Part shown: positions 12,560-25,317 of the stretch, piece after piece
How the letters are laid out: every line of letters begins with the position of its first letter
Numbering within the stretch: the first letter of the stretch is position 1
Source of the DNA: Branchiostoma floridae
Lineage: Eukaryota > Chordata > Leptocardii > Amphioxiformes > Branchiostomatidae
NCBI RefSeq assembly: GCF_000003815.2
Contig: NC_049997.1
Location: forward strand, 8,796,431-8,860,430
Reading direction: 5' to 3'
DNA length: 64,000 nucleotides
The notes under the pieces: model-generated
Seen by the model: the letters and a program-made list of their open reading frames with translations, nothing else
The model's database searches: none
Told to the model about the DNA's origin: nothing
Translations under genes and position numbers: made by a program

Positions 12560-12819
12560 GTAAAGTGATTTCTAATTGATGTTCTTCTTTGCGTAAACAT
12601 GTATTTATCGTGATGATATTAGTATACTGCTACTGATATTAGTATATCCTCCACATGAGTGAACCTTAACAATGTTGAGGCACATATGTTCTGACTTTCA
12701 CTTTAGATGTTTACGTATTTAAACCTGCGAGAACTGCCATTGTCTTCTCTTTTATGCTCAATATGATCATGTCATTATCATTAATATTTCTGACAAGCAA
12801 TATTGAAAGCACATTGTTT

Positions 12820-13960
12820 TTATGTCCTCCCATGTAGACCTAGATATTATACAAGTATCTGATAGAGTCTCAGTCTGTGCATTCCACAAGCTACTGGACT
12901 AAATATTGCTATATCTGTTATAACTTTTCATGTCTAATAATGGATATAGTGTTGATTTATGAATGGAGTTACCAGAAAGTATTGTCTGCTATGTTTTTGT
13001 TTGATATTACAATATTGGGGTGTTTGCCTCTTTCCGATTGCTTGCGTGGGCGTGTCTGGAAGCGCTCTTTATAAGTATCTAGTCACACTTTCATCCACCC
13101 GTTCTCATCCATGTATGTATGTTTGCAGGATATAATAATTCTCGACTACCATATTCACTATAAAAGAGAAGACAATGGCATTGCCAGAGGTTTCAAACCT
13201 AAAGCAATGTTGACAGACCATTGTTTTATATCTTTCCATAAAGATCTAAATAAGATACAATATCTAAGAGTCTCTGGCTGTGCAATTTACAAGCCACTGG
13301 ACTAAAACAGTACCATTTGGTCTTTGGAGTTTTCATGTCCGGTACATAATGTTTATTTCATGGGATTGAGTTACAAGAAAACATTGTCTGAGCACTATGT
13401 TTTTGTTTGATATTACAATATTGGGTTGTTTACCTCTTTCCGATTGCTTGCGTGAGCGTGTCTGGAGGTGCTCTGTAGATTGTTACACTTTTATCTACCG
13501 CTTCTTCATTAATGTTTGTATGCAGGATATGATGAGTCTAGACAATGATATTCACTATAAAGGAAAAGACACCGGCTTTGCTCGAGGTTTCAAATAGAAA
13601 GCAATGTTGACGGGACATTGTTTTATTTCTTTCAATGTAGACCTAGATAATGTACTGGTCCAGTATCTAATAGAGTCTCTGTCTGTACATTCTACAAGCT
13701 GGAATAAAACAGTACTATTTCTGCTTTCCAACTTTCCATGTCAACTTATCGAGTTACCAGGAAGCATTGCCTGTTATGTTTTTTGTTTGACATTATTATT
13801 ACTTTTTCACTTCTGCTCTGTTGAGTTATATGCCACTTTCCCGTCGCTTGTGTGGGTGTGAATGTGGAGGCGCTCTGAATCTCGTCACACTTTCATCTAC
13901 CCGTCATAACCCAGGTGTGTATGCAGGATATGACTGCGTCAGAGAGCTCTAAGATTCCTC
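12820..13960 (+). repeat. Tandem duplication, ~404-bp unit, nearly three copies, with open frames
   Basis: Anchors AGAGTCTC(A/T)G at about 12865, 13268 and 13673 give a ~404-bp period. Each unit repeats a pyrimidine-rich stretch ending in an acceptor-like GCAG followed by GATAT. In units 1 and 2 that opens a similar frame (QDIIILDYHIHYKREDNG versus QDMMSLDNDIHYKGKDTG, both ending ARGFK). The preceding part of both units encodes LFDITILGCLPLSDCLR. No known domain. These may be duplicated exons of an unrecognised gene downstream of the orphan first exon, or merely a duplicated repeat. Confidence 0.55.
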
Positions 13961-14662
13961 AACTAAACCATACCAGTAGACGGCAATGTGACGGCAACCT
14001 AAATCGGGTCGTAAATTGTGAACCCCTTACGAAAAGGCGGATTTTGGAACCCTCTGATTTTGTAATGAGAATATCATGCAAAATGTCGAAGTATGGCTGA
14101 AAAGACAACAAAACTAACAAGGTGTTCAAAGACCCCTTTTAATAAATGAAAATAAGCGATCATATGCATTATGTCTGAAGTTGCTGATTTACTTCAAATC
14201 ACCCAAATGGAACCTCCGTCTCGTATCAGCCATACGGTGATTGACATCATTCACCCGGACTCCTGGAAGAATAATGACAAATCACTCACTAATGGAGATC
14301 TAAAATAAACCAAACAAATCGTAGCATAATTTTGGGTTGCAAGGCGGTTGATGCGAATGGATGTGTGAACTATTTTGAAACAGATACTGCATGCGTCAAC
14401 AGTCTGTACAATTCCTCAACGAGGGATCGAACGTCGGTCTAAATATAAAGACTAAAATCTTTCACGCCTTCGATCGTTGGTTGCCTTTAGCTTTTGAGCT
14501 ACAGCAAAATAGCATCGACAGAAGGATAACTCGCTTGGGAATGGATTCGTTTTACGTTAAAACTCCTTCAAAGGCTTTGAATGGATTGTTCGAGTTGTCC
14601 GTTAACTATTTAACACCTCAACCTATTTCTACCCAAATGCTACGTATAGAAAAAAAAATACA
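13961..14662. other. No gene recognised
   Basis: A 128-codon frame (14391-14777) runs into the MITE at 14663 and has no recognisable domain; treated as chance. Confidence 0.4.
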
Positions 14663-14892
14663 TGGTGGTATCTCACTGCACTTGTGGCACCAACTGCGGG
14701 CTTCTCAAAGATACTCAACGATAACATTTTCTTACATTTTGTGTATTTTCTTATCTTATAAGTCATACATACCATAGTAGGTATTTCGCAATATATGAAT
14801 TATAAAAAGTCGACGAAAATATAGCACAACAGTGCCGCAGTGAACGAATCCCGCAGTGCCGCACCAGTGCCCCCAAGGTGAAATGCCACCTT
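14663..14892. mobile_element. MITE family A (GGTGGTATCTCAC termini)
   Basis: Left end GGTGGTATCTCACTGCACTT and right end complementary to AAGGTGGCATTTCACCTTGG surround an AT-rich core that includes TACTCAACGA, ACTTTTTATAATTCATATAT-like sequence and a GCCGCAGTGAACGA block. The same architecture appears at 34845-35010 (partial), 44111-44344, 45295-45531, 45939-46172, 52287-52533 and 63871-64000. No coding capacity. Confidence 0.7.
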
Positions 14893-15639
14893 AAAGTGAT
14901 CGCTTCAAGACATTTTTGACAAAATTTGAGAAGTGGCATAAATTCCATTATCAAGGCTGGCATCATTTCTTGCCTGGAGAACGTACACGTATACCTTGTA
15001 CTTATTGCTTCAAAGACGTATCTTGCACAAGCAAGCAACTGGTACTTTTGAAGTTGAGGAAAACTGATTACTGTCAACTGTTCGGTACAATTACTCATGG
15101 TTTGCACAACAAGAAGCTCAGGTTATGTAGTCTCCGGTCTGGCGGAAATCAAATTTTAAACCTCCTTGTAGACGTAATTTGATTAGTTACAACTGCCCTG
15201 TTTGAATTGTCGAAATGTGGATCTACCGAATCTAGAAACTAAAAAGACTAGAGATAGTTTGTAGACACAGGAATTTCGAAGCGTTTTGAAATTGAACCCT
15301 CTGTTTTATTTCTTTCAATATACATATAATACACAAACTAGCTTGAATTTCCAGACAGCCCTGTATGATGACCATTCACACTTCACAGGGGGCCATGTAT
15401 CTTCTTATCTGGCCCAGCAGCACCCCACCTGAAAAGTATTCACAATAGCTGTGGCCGGGGGGGGGGGGGAGGGAATTAGAGAACAATGGGGAAAATCTTT
15501 CAAAATTGGTTGCTATGTGTTGCTATGGGAGCCAACGTCCACTTCGTTGAATCCAAGGAAAAAGACTTAACATTAGTGAGATGGTGTTTCAAGCTTCATT
15601 TCGTCCAAAGCGTTGGCAATAAAGAAATTTTAATGATCA
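14893..15639. other. No gene recognised
   Basis: Includes a poly-G run near 15460-15470. No supported exon. Confidence 0.4.
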
Positions 15640-16480
15640 ACCTCGTTAGAGCAGCAAATTATCACAAAATGATTCTCTGTGATATAAAGCATGTATTGTT
15701 CTTTTATGTGAGCATTTGCGCCAAGCCTTTTGCTATCGTCCGGAGGTCCTTACATATTGGCAAGTGTAGCCAATTACCCAAATGCTGCGCTCTACGATAA
15801 GAATCGTTTTTTGCTCTAATACAAAATGCATCTCTATGTCCTTTTGTGTGAGTACAGGGTCAGGCACTTTTGTCCGGTGGTGTTGCAGGTGCACGAGGGC
15901 TCATTGTTCTTACTTCTGAGTATTCCATTCATGCCTTTTGCTACAACTTTTTGTCCAGGTTGAGTTGAAATTTTCTGTTAGGTTCTTGGGTGAGTAATTG
16001 GCGACTTATTGGCAACTACCCACATGAGATTCTCTGTGCTTGCAACACCTCTTTTGTCCTTCTACCAAAATGCAATCATTTGTGAAAGATAAAAGCATTA
16101 TTGTCCTTTTGTGTTTGTATCTGGGTCAAGCCTCTTCCTGTTGTCCGGTGGTGTGGCACGTGGCATTGTACGTATGGTCAGGCACTTTTGTCCGGTGGTA
16201 TTGCAGGTGCACGTGGGCTTATTGTTCTTACTTCTGAGTATTCCAATCATGCCTTTTGCTTCAACTTTTTGTCCAGGATGAGTTGAAATTTTCTGTTAGG
16301 TTCTTTGGTAGTTGGAGACTTATTATCAATTACATGAAATTTTTTGTGCTTGCAACACCTCTTTTGTCCTTCTACCAAATGCAATCTTTTGTGAAACATT
16401 GTGTTCGTATCTGGGTCAGGTCTCTTCCCGTCGTGTGGCACATGGTATTGTACATATGCCGTCGTGAGTATTCCTAAGGT
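15640..16480. repeat. Tandem duplication, ~322-bp unit, about 2.5 copies
   Basis: CAGGCACTTTTGTCCGGTGG occurs at about 15857 and 16179. Surrounding blocks repeat in the same order: TATTGTCCTTTTGTG, GTGCACG(A/T)GGGCT, CATGCCTTTTGCT, TGCTTGCAACACCTCTTTTG. A more diverged partial copy lies at 15640-15840. Frames shift between copies, so it is probably non-coding. Confidence 0.7.
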
Positions 16481-16624
16481 TTAATGACCATTGTTAAAGA
16501 CACGAGTAGGCACGGCACTAATTACTAGCTCACGTTACTTCATGTCGCTGACGTGAATGTAATTTCATGCCGCCACTACAGCGGCATGAAAAAAAACATA
16601 CATAAATGATAAGTATCGAAGCAT

Positions 16625-16760
16625 GGCTGTTTGTTTGAACTTCATTTAATCATGAAAGCTCAAATCGGCCTGCAGGCCGCTTTTTATTGAGGTCATGAGG
16701 GAAGAGGCAAGGGTCAGACAATGTATATAACAGAGATACAGTTACATCGTTTAGAGTCCT
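16625..16760 (-). mobile_element. Non-LTR retrotransposon 3'UTR and tail (distal part)
   Basis: Read on the minus strand, this ends with TGACCTCAATAAAAAGCGGC, a CTGCAGG hairpin centre, GATTTGAGCTTTCATGATTA and a short repeat tail. The same 3' end recurs at 35385-35431. The coding remnant of the presumed same element lies at 18911-19092, separated by the insertion at 16761-18910. Confidence 0.5.
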
Positions 16761-18910
16761 TAAGCCCCCTTTACAAATCAAGAATTTAGCTCGGCCGAGT
16801 TGTTGGCGAGCTCCAAATGGACATTTTCGGCCGGAGTATGACCGGCGTTTTGGCGATTATGCGGGCCTCGACCGATTTTTAGCAGCTCGGCCGGCGTTTG
16901 CGGGGCACTTGCAGCTGCGCTTAATTTCAGCGAGGCCTCGGCGGAGAGCGTTGAGCTCGGAGAGCTCGTCAATGGGTTGCCTGTAGCTCGACCGGAGCTT
17001 GTCCGAGCAATGGCCAAGACTTGGCGAATACTCGGGCGGCAACCCGACGGTTTCTGACTATCTTTTTTTCGGTCGGATTTTGTGCGAACTCTTCGGTCTC
17101 GCGCCAGACTCGTTCGGGCTTCCTGCAATAACCGGACGATATTCTGTCCGACTTTAAACTAGTTACGTCCATGAAATGTCATGGAATGGAGGTTATATTT
17201 TCTGTTATGTGTCTCTGTCTGTGTAGATGATTACTCAAGAACGGCTGGATGGATTGGTTTCATACTTGTTGTGTTGGTGGGGTGCGATGAAAGCTCGAAT
17301 CGATGAGATTTTGGGCGCTGTATCTGTCGTTATGATTGATGTAATAATATCAGAAATCACCCCTATATCTGCGATATATTGGGACAGGCATCATGCTTTA
17401 AGCCTTTGTTAATGGGCTTAGCTCATCTCAGATAGTGAGGTGATTTCTACGACAGCTGTTTGGATCTGTGTACAAGATTACTCAAGAATGGCTGGATGGA
17501 TTGGTTTTATACTTGTTGTGTTGGTGGGGTATGATGAAAGCTCAAATCGTTGAGATTTTGGGAGCCGTATCTGTCGTTATAATCGGTGTAATAATATCAG
17601 AAATCACCCCTATATCTGCGATATATTGGAACAGGAATCGTGCTTTAAGCCTTTGTTAATGGGCTTAGCTCCAAGCAGATAGTGAGGTGTATGACAGCTG
17701 GTTGGGGAACCCCGAGCTTTTTGACCTGGTATGTTATACTTCGTTTGCGCTGTTAGATTTTGTGCTCCGCGTGGCGTTATGACTCTATGCGTGGCTATAA
17801 TATATATCTGGCATCAACTTGTCCCCGTATCCTACATGTAGGTATTGGTTGAAGGATATTTCAAGAACACCACGCTACCATATGGCATCGATCTATTAAA
17901 CTCACATTATACTTCAAGTGTCACATATTTATATTTCCTAATCAGATGGACATTGTTTTTGTCTTTGAATGAAAAACCAGTTCTCTCCCATAACAGTAAT
18001 ATCCATTACTCTCATATACAACCGACCATCAACATACATAACATCCACAAAAAGCAATAAATATTTCATGGAGGTATGAGGTCCCCGAACTCTAGTTTGG
18101 CGTGCTTTGGGCGGGCGTTGTGCTGGTGTCGCTGGGAGCTTGGGAGGGCTCCAGCAGAATTTTAACTGTCACCTAATCAATTTGACGCCTGTGTTGAACA
18201 CGTGCCTTTGTTTTAGGCTTTCATTTTTAGTAAACAATTTGTTCCGACATATAAGATTTCTAATCTATAACATTTCTATTTCTAAGAAAGCTGCGTACCT
18301 TTTATAATGTAAGTCAATTGGACACCAAGACAGCACTTCCTATTTATATTTTGCTATAGGTTTGGATGTGTACATGTGAGATCATATATTCTTCATGTCT
18401 GAAGGCTTCCAGTCTGAAACTCGGACGGCCTTTGCCGGCCTTCGCTCGAGGATCGCCCAAGGTTCGCCCGAGGTTCGCCCGATTTCAGCTCTGTCAAAAT
18501 CATTGTATTATGGTGAATAAGACTTGTCTGTTCACTTTGTGGCTCTTGTGGTAGTTTCTTGATTGGTGTATCACCACATTCCTGTTAATATTATTGTTTT
18601 CAGTGTGCCCATCCACTCCACTCATGTCCTACATATATCCCGCAACTCAGAAATTAAATTTTACACAAATATTGGCTTTTTACAAGGTTAGTCAGTTCTG
18701 ACTTCGTCCATGTTCAAGACATAGTACAATCTCATTAACAAATTATAATCAGTTGTGATGGACGGACGTCGGACGGGCTCCGTCCATTTGTAAAGGGGGC
18801 AGAATTTCAGCGAAAAATACAGCCGATACTCGGGCGATGTTGAAATTCGACGAGCTCTGACCGATCTACAAATTCGGCCGGCGTCCGCATGAATTGTAAA
18901 TCCGGCTTTA
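16761..18910. mobile_element. hAT-like non-autonomous DNA element, ~2.15 kb
   Basis: Termini TAAGCCCCCTTTACAAATC and the complement of TAAAGCCGGATTTACAATTC form imperfect inverted repeats. They are flanked by AGAGTCCT (16753-16760) and TAAGTCCT (18911-18918), a degraded 8-bp target duplication of the hAT type. GC-rich subterminal regions carry many CGGCCGAG/CGCCCGAGG-like motifs (16795-17150, 18410-18490, 18820-18900). The interior holds a tandem duplication but no transposase. A related fragment is at 57650-57975. A further internal GTAAAGGGGGC at 18791-18801 could be an alternative or nested end. Confidence 0.5.
17215..17700. repeat. Tandem duplication, 247 bp x 2, inside the hAT-like element
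   Basis: GATTACTCAAGAA starts at 17229 and again at 17476. The two units are about 90% alike by eye and both carry a ~60-codon open frame (ending HALSLC and RALSLC). The frame is kept in both copies but matches nothing I recognise. Confidence 0.8.
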
Positions 18911-18988
18911 TAAGTCCTACAAGACTATATACACAATTTTACATACATACAACGAAACAAACTGCTGCAAGGTTCATGGCCGTTCCCA

Positions 18989-19092
18989 TTACTTTAAGAG
19001 TTTCTTAAAGGAAGCCAGAGTTGAGGCAGTGCGTATGTCCGATTGTAGACTGTTCCAGATGGTGGGTCCACGGTAGGCGATGGCTTTTTTAG
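18989..19092 (-). pseudogene. Non-LTR retrotransposon reverse transcriptase, C-terminal remnant
   Basis: Translating the minus strand towards a TAA at 18989-18991 gives AIAYRGPTIWNSLQSDIRTA then STLASFKKLLK. This is the characteristic end of CR1/L2/jockey-type ORF2 proteins (R-GP-IWN-LP--I--A-SL-SFK--LK). Only the last ~35 residues remain and no upstream RT core is seen, so it is a 5'-truncated dead copy. It continues into 3'UTR at 18911-18988 and, across the inserted element, at 16625-16760. Confidence 0.6.
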
Positions 19093-19887
19093 TTAGGCAA
19101 AGTATACAAATATATGCTGTAAGGCCACGTCGATGTTATGGATGACAACCTCTGGAGACTCCAAAACTGATGCGCGCGGGAGAAAAAAAAATCTGCTAAA
19201 CCACAGGACTAAACATCTAGACCATTCTTCCCCAGGCTTGGTTTGTCTTATGTTCACCTCCGGATAGACTGTTAGAGACAATCATCACAATTTCAATCAT
19301 ACCTGTATTCTTCAATTCAGAGGGAACAAGGGCGCTGCGGCACCATACCCTGACCATGGTACACCCCTACCCCAACCCCCATCCATATCTATTCACATGC
19401 CAAACATCAAACAAATCCATCCAAAGAATCATGAGCTATATTGTACAATAGTAACCACAAAAATCCATACAAAAACATTGCCCCCATCGAAGGTGAACCT
19501 CCTTTACGCAGATAACAGTACCCCAGGTCAATCACCTCCTTCTTCTCGCCTTAATCAGGCATACAACATGTACATCAAGCGTATGCACATGCCACGAGAC
19601 GTCCCTCAATGCCTTTATTAATTTCCGATAGAATTAAGTCGCCGCACACGTTCTAAAATGTAACCCGATTGACCTCTTACTCTGTACGCTTGCAACATCA
19701 GGAACGCAGCTGATCTAGAAAAGGTTTGGATCTTGCATACTACTTACCTATATACTTTGACACAATGTAGCCTAACTAAAATCACGCTCAGGGCAGGCAG
19801 CCATCGGGAGATTGTGTAAACACAGGATGGACACAATGTAGCTCTTTAAGTATCGGGGTCTGAAGCATGGAGAAAGGTGATATACAC
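19093..19887. other. No gene recognised
   Basis: Spacer without supported exon. Confidence 0.4.
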
Positions 19888-20281
19888 TTACACACACACA
19901 CACAGACAAACACACACACACACACACACATTTACGCACAAACACACACACACATACACACACACACACACAGATACACACACACACACACATACACACA
20001 CACACACACAGATACACACACACACACACATACACACACAGCGACAGATGCACACACACACACACACACAGCGACAGATGCATACACACACATACACACA
20101 CACACACAGAGAGATACACACACACACACACACAAACAAAAATACACACACAGCGACAGATGCACACACATACACACACACACACAGCGACAGATGCATA
20201 CACACACACAGCGACAGATGCACACACATACACACACAGCGACAGATGCATACACACACAGCGACAGATGCACACACTCAA
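19888..20281. repeat. (CA)n microsatellite with an embedded GCGACAGATGC minisatellite
   Basis: Long (CA)n broken by GATACACA and, from 20041 on, by at least seven GCGACAGATGC units (near 20041, 20071, 20152, 20187, 20210, 20239 and 20261). The open frames of 130-170 codons on both strands are artefacts of the dinucleotide repeat. Confidence 0.95.
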
Positions 20282-20813
20282 ATAAACAAATAGAATCTAA
20301 AACAACGATGTTGTAACTGAAGTCGTGATGGACTCTATAACAAACCTCAACAACACGTACACGTCGCGTATGATACAATTAGAACACGCCATGTAATCAT
20401 CAAAACGTCGTTAAAAGTCGTTACGGTATTGATGATATGATTATATCAATAAGTCAACACTGGCGCCATGTGCCAATAATGCTCTCAGTGGAAGCAGATC
20501 GAATCTAGCCCGTGTAAAGTAAGTTTGATCACACGTGAAGTATACACGAGAAAGAAAAGGCACTCAGTCACGTTGCCAGCACTAACGTGCTACATTAAGT
20601 TTGCCAGAGTTCACCAATAAGTAGAAAAGGTCTTTGAGGACGCACCTCTGTTTTATCTGCCTGTTTCTGGGGTAGGCATCTCGGCATGACTGAAGAAGGG
20701 GGAATAGAAATGCTTACTGTTTTCAACCTGAATCTGCCTTCATCTTACAAATCTCTTGACAATGAATGTACGTTACATATGAAATACCTTAGATCCTATT
20801 CTACATGTCTATA

Positions 20814-20815
<2 letters not shown>
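20282..20815. other. No gene recognised
   Basis: Spacer without supported exon. Confidence 0.4.

Positions 20816-20881
<66 letters not shown>
20816..20881. repeat. (TA)n microsatellite
   Basis: About 33 uninterrupted TA units, a perfect self-complementary tract. Confidence 0.97.
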
Positions 20882-20883
<2 letters not shown>

Positions 20884-22869
20884 TTATATTATCAATATTG
20901 AAGCAAGGTGTAGGAAAATGTGTTATTCTTTTCTACAAAGATTAATGTCTTCCAATAATATCATTGTCCACCACTTGCTGACGTCAGACATGTTCTATAG
21001 AAATTCTTTTTTCCAGAACTGTTATGACTTATTGTACAGGTAGAGATTTTAATGTATATGTATGTATCTTTTGTGTGTCTATGGGTTTTTAACCTGAAAT
21101 AAAGAATAAAGAAAGATTATCATATGTAACAGACGACGCCTTCTGTTCCCTGCTTGTCTAGCTAGGTGTTCAAATGGTAAGTGTTCACTGCTCATCAACA
21201 AATATTCTTCAGGCGGGTTTTGTCCACTGCACATGTAAGTCTTCAGGGTGCGTCTGACCAGGCTGGACGGTTCTATGCAGAGAGTGTCTCCTCCGGATTA
21301 TGGTTGCCATCAGGTTGTAGTCTGGGTTTCTTTCTGTATGTTTCCTCGTTGTTACTTGACTAAGTATATTACCAGACAGGGGCTACAAAAAACGTTACAT
21401 TGATGATAAGTGGGTGTTGCCAACAGGCAGTCAACCAAGCATGTTGCATTCCTCCGAGCTGTAAAAATTGCTGGTCGTTCTCATGAGCTGACAAGTCGAG
21501 AATTTTCACATTTATTCATTATCTGTTGATAATGATGCAGTAATTGAAAAGATTCATATAATTTCAACCATGTAATCTTCTCCTTATGTCGTCAAGAAAA
21601 GTGTACTAAATCTTACGGATAAAGTTCATACCATAAGTCGTCGATTGCGGAGATAAATACAACGTTTGATGAAGACAACATGTTTTCAAGTATAGCTAGC
21701 GGTTGGAAATTAATCTAAAACAAGAACCAGTTATATCCTGGTAGACTTCTCATAACCATACTTCAATATGTAGGGCGACGTGGTGAAGAAAACTTAGTAG
21801 ATTTCTTAAAATGATCATGATCTTGATTTAGCAATAAAGTTTGGAAGATCATCATAAATAAGTAGAATGAGAATATACAGTTAACAATAACAAGGAAAAT
21901 AGGAAAATAATAATTTCTCTCAAAATTTTTCTCTTGACTTGACTAGTTGAGTGGAAAAAATTATTTACAAAAGATTCACAATTTATATGTTATCGAGCGT
22001 TAAAAGTCTTTTTTGTTACTTCCTTTCTGTATACTGTCTCGTGAAGAAAGTTTTGACCTTATGTTGCGAGTTTTCGAAAGTACAATCCTTTGCCATATCA
22101 TCCATGTACATCGGTATTTACTCCCCCTAATTGCAGAATGGATGCAATTTATGTACGTTTTCGAACATTGCCTTCGAACATGTTTCGAATGGGATATTAC
22201 TATCGATATCACGAGTTTGAAGGAACTCAACCCATTCTTCAAATATGTTTTGAACAGGATATTACAGTTTTATATCAAACATGGAAACTTTTTTTTTCTA
22301 AATTACATCGGCGGTTCCCCTTGACATACTTCTAAACCCCCAGATATTGCCATTTCTACATGAATCTAGTCGGAAATATGAAACATGTTTTGAATAAGAC
22401 TTGCTCATTCTTTGATTTGCTCCAGTCATTCTTTATTACCATAATGTAACCTTTGTCTATTGCCCAAAATGAAAGCAATGACGCTCAGAGTGATTATTCA
22501 GTTGACATTCACAGTTGTCTAACATTCTATTTCCACCCTTAGTTGTGATGAAAGTTAAACTTCAAAATGAAAACCTTTATCAACTTTTCGCAAGAGTCAG
22601 AAGGGTCAGACGCTTTCTAATATGTGTAATAACATAACTCCCATACGGCCTGTCGTTTGTAATAAGGTACATAGAGGTCTTTGACCATTCCTAGATAGCT
22701 TGTCTGGGATGCAGGCCAAAATGATAAGCCTGGATACACGAACAATCATCGAAGCAGATCCTACTGTCTCCGGTAGCCGGCTTGACTTTGACTTTGACTT
22801 AGCTTCAAGCATACTTTCGATATCCATGGCTGTCAACTAAGTCTCGTTACGAATTATCATACGCAGTCT
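20882..22869. other. No gene recognised
   Basis: AT-rich; overlapping open frames near 22000-22335 are short and not supported by splice sites or similarity. Confidence 0.4.
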
Positions 22870-23376
22870 TCTGCTGTTGTGTGCAGAACTGGCCCAGTTC
22901 GAATATTGTCTTGCATGTTGATGACATGTCTAGGATGAGATAGTGGAAGATAAAGGAAACATGTGGCTTCTTTAATGTGTGGGAAGTAGACGAAGGTTAC
23001 TGTTGTGTGCAGATTGGCCCAGTTAGAATATCGTCTTGCATTTTGATGACATGTCTATGACAGATAGCGGCAGAAAGAGAAAACAAGTGGTTTATGTAAG
23101 GTCCTCTTGCAGTGGGAAGTTGGCGAAGGTTACTGTTGTATACAGACTGGCCTAGTTAGAAGATCGTCTTGCATTTTGATGACATGTCTATGACAGATAG
23201 TGGAAGAAAGAGAAAACAAGTGGTTTATGTAAGGTCCTCTTACAGTGGGAAGTTGGCGAAGGTTACTGTTGTATACAGACTGGCCTAGTTAGAAGATCGT
23301 CTTGCATTTTGATGACATGTCTATGACAGATAGTGGAAGAAAGAGAAAACAAGTGGTTTATGTAAGGTCCTCTTGG
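22870..23376. repeat. Tandem repeat, 125-133 bp x 4
   Basis: GACATGTCTA starts at about 22923, 23048, 23181 and 23314. Units share GTGCAGA-TGGCC-AGTTAGAA, CGTCTTGCATTTTGATGACA and GGGAAGTTGGCGAAGGTTAC. The last two units are almost identical and the first is the most diverged. A fifth, isolated relative lies near 24085-24180. Confidence 0.85.
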
Positions 23377-25317
23377 AGGTACTATCGGGTGGGACCTGCT
23401 TCTTGTTCCCGTGAGATGCCCATTGGCTACCGGGCTATATTTGGGACCGGCAGGGTCCCGTATTTCTTTTATTAAACTCACAGTAAATATCGTCCTGGGA
23501 CCATGCGATAACACCGAGAGGTACCTCCGCTGTATCAGGCAGTCTGAACTTGTGTCTAAAAGACCCCAGTCAGAAAAGGGCAGCGAATTTCCCTTGGGGC
23601 GTAAACTCCCCGGAGCCCTAATTTGAGATCGGCGGGCTGACTGCCTTTGGTCCCCGAATAAATTGGCAAGCTGTCCGATACTGTTTGGCACCCAGGGAAC
23701 AGCACCGACGGGCACAGGCGCAATGGTGACCGAAGCATAAATCAAGCTTCCAGCATTTTTTCCATTCAGAAGCCAAGGCTTGATGACCAGCACCTCTTAG
23801 TCCTGAAAATTGGTAACGTCCTAAACCTGGTGATTTATGCATTTGCGCTACATGAAGAGATTTCTATCAGTCTGAGAACTGTCTGTTACCATGGTGTGGG
23901 AAGATGTCATGACTAGTTTCCATGGCGACTGAGAATCCCAAGCTCGACTGATTTTCCTGGTGATGAAGAATCCTCGGGTCCTGTATGTAAATCAGTAAAA
24001 ACGGAAATTGATTTCTTGAGTTAAAGGCCCACCCACATGCTAGGCTTCCCACGTAGCACTTTGTGTGGAGTCTGACTCTTGAAATCGTATTGTCCTGCGT
24101 TTTGATGACATATCTGGGAGAGATATTGGAAGTTAGAGAAAAGTGACTTGCATCAGATTTTCTTCAAAATAGGAAATAGAGAGAGGTAAGATAGGAATTC
24201 TGTAGCGCCTGGTTTTAGTATAGTTTTTAACTAAGATAACTGAGGTTAGATCCTTAGATGGGCATCTCGGTTGAGGTTGCACCTGTCTTTCGGTGGGTGG
24301 TGTAAAATGGGGGTCCCCTGTTCGTGGTTGTGCCTGGAGTACGTTGAAGAGGATGGGTTTGCAATGTATAATATTACTCCGCCATCGAAACAGCAACAGT
24401 ACAAGGGCCCGAACGAAGAAGGTACTACGTACAACTCATATGCGCCCGGATATTAAAGGAGACGCCTGGAGAATAATTGGAAGCAATCGGATCTGACGAG
24501 AAGAACTTGCTCTTTTCATATCTACAGTAGATTGGCTAGCACTAACATAATAAAAGCCTCGCGGTATCTCAATTTCGTCTCAAGCACAGACTCATATGCC
24601 AGACACTTAGAAACGGAATATTAGATCAATGGCATTGAAAATGAAAGTTGTAGAAAGTAACTGCATTTTATATAGTTATGATCAATATCCTCGGATTGTT
24701 ACTTTAGTGAGTGAAATCACATATGGTTTGAAACTTTTGTCTGGTGCATGACGTATGGTCTGAGCTCTAAGCAATAATCTGGTCGAGCGTCCGTTGGAGC
24801 AGCTCAATTACGCCCAATAATTATATAAGTGCAGAACCGTAGCTTTGTATAATGTCCCTATGGAATTCACATCCAATATCCAGCCTACGCTAACAGACCT
24901 GCCGTGAACTACACTGGAAAGCAGTTGCCCAGACGGCAGAGGTTGGTTTTAACAACGTGCAGCGCCTGTTGCTGACTGCCTTCTCTGGTTGATAGTTTGT
25001 CCCATGTTCTCAAATTATCTCAAATTTTGCTCACTTAGATTGTTTTGCTGCAGTACGAGTATATCAAATGACCCGAGTTGCCTGGCAGGGCAAAGCTGTC
25101 ATAATTGAGACAAGAACTACTGTTGGCACGTTCCCAACCTGTGCTTATATAAGGCCCTGCGGATGCTTACCTTTGCAGCGAAAGTGCTTCCGTTGACAGT
25201 AAAAGTGTTTTCCTTGACAGTGAAAGTTACAGAGTTAATTCCTTACCACACCAGATTCTAGAAAGAGCGGTAACTAACTCAGTTTTAGTAGCACTTTTGA
25301 CCACATAACTTTGTAAA
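23377..25317. other. No gene recognised
   Basis: Contains the longest non-repeat minus-strand open frame of this part (23263-23793, 176 codons). It runs into the tandem repeat, lacks splice support and matches no family I know, so I do not call it. A diverged copy of the 125-133-bp unit sits at 24085-24180. Confidence 0.4.

Noticed and set aside
14391-14777. 128-codon plus-strand frame
   Set aside because: Its end lies inside a MITE and no known domain is visible.
19772-20378. Long open frames (130-170 codons) on both strands
   Set aside because: They are translations of (CA)n/(GT)n (TH-repeats and CV-repeats), which avoid stops trivially.
23263-23793. 176-codon minus-strand frame
   Set aside because: Overlaps the 125-133-bp tandem repeat, has no recognisable domain and no splice context; likely chance in a GC-richer patch.
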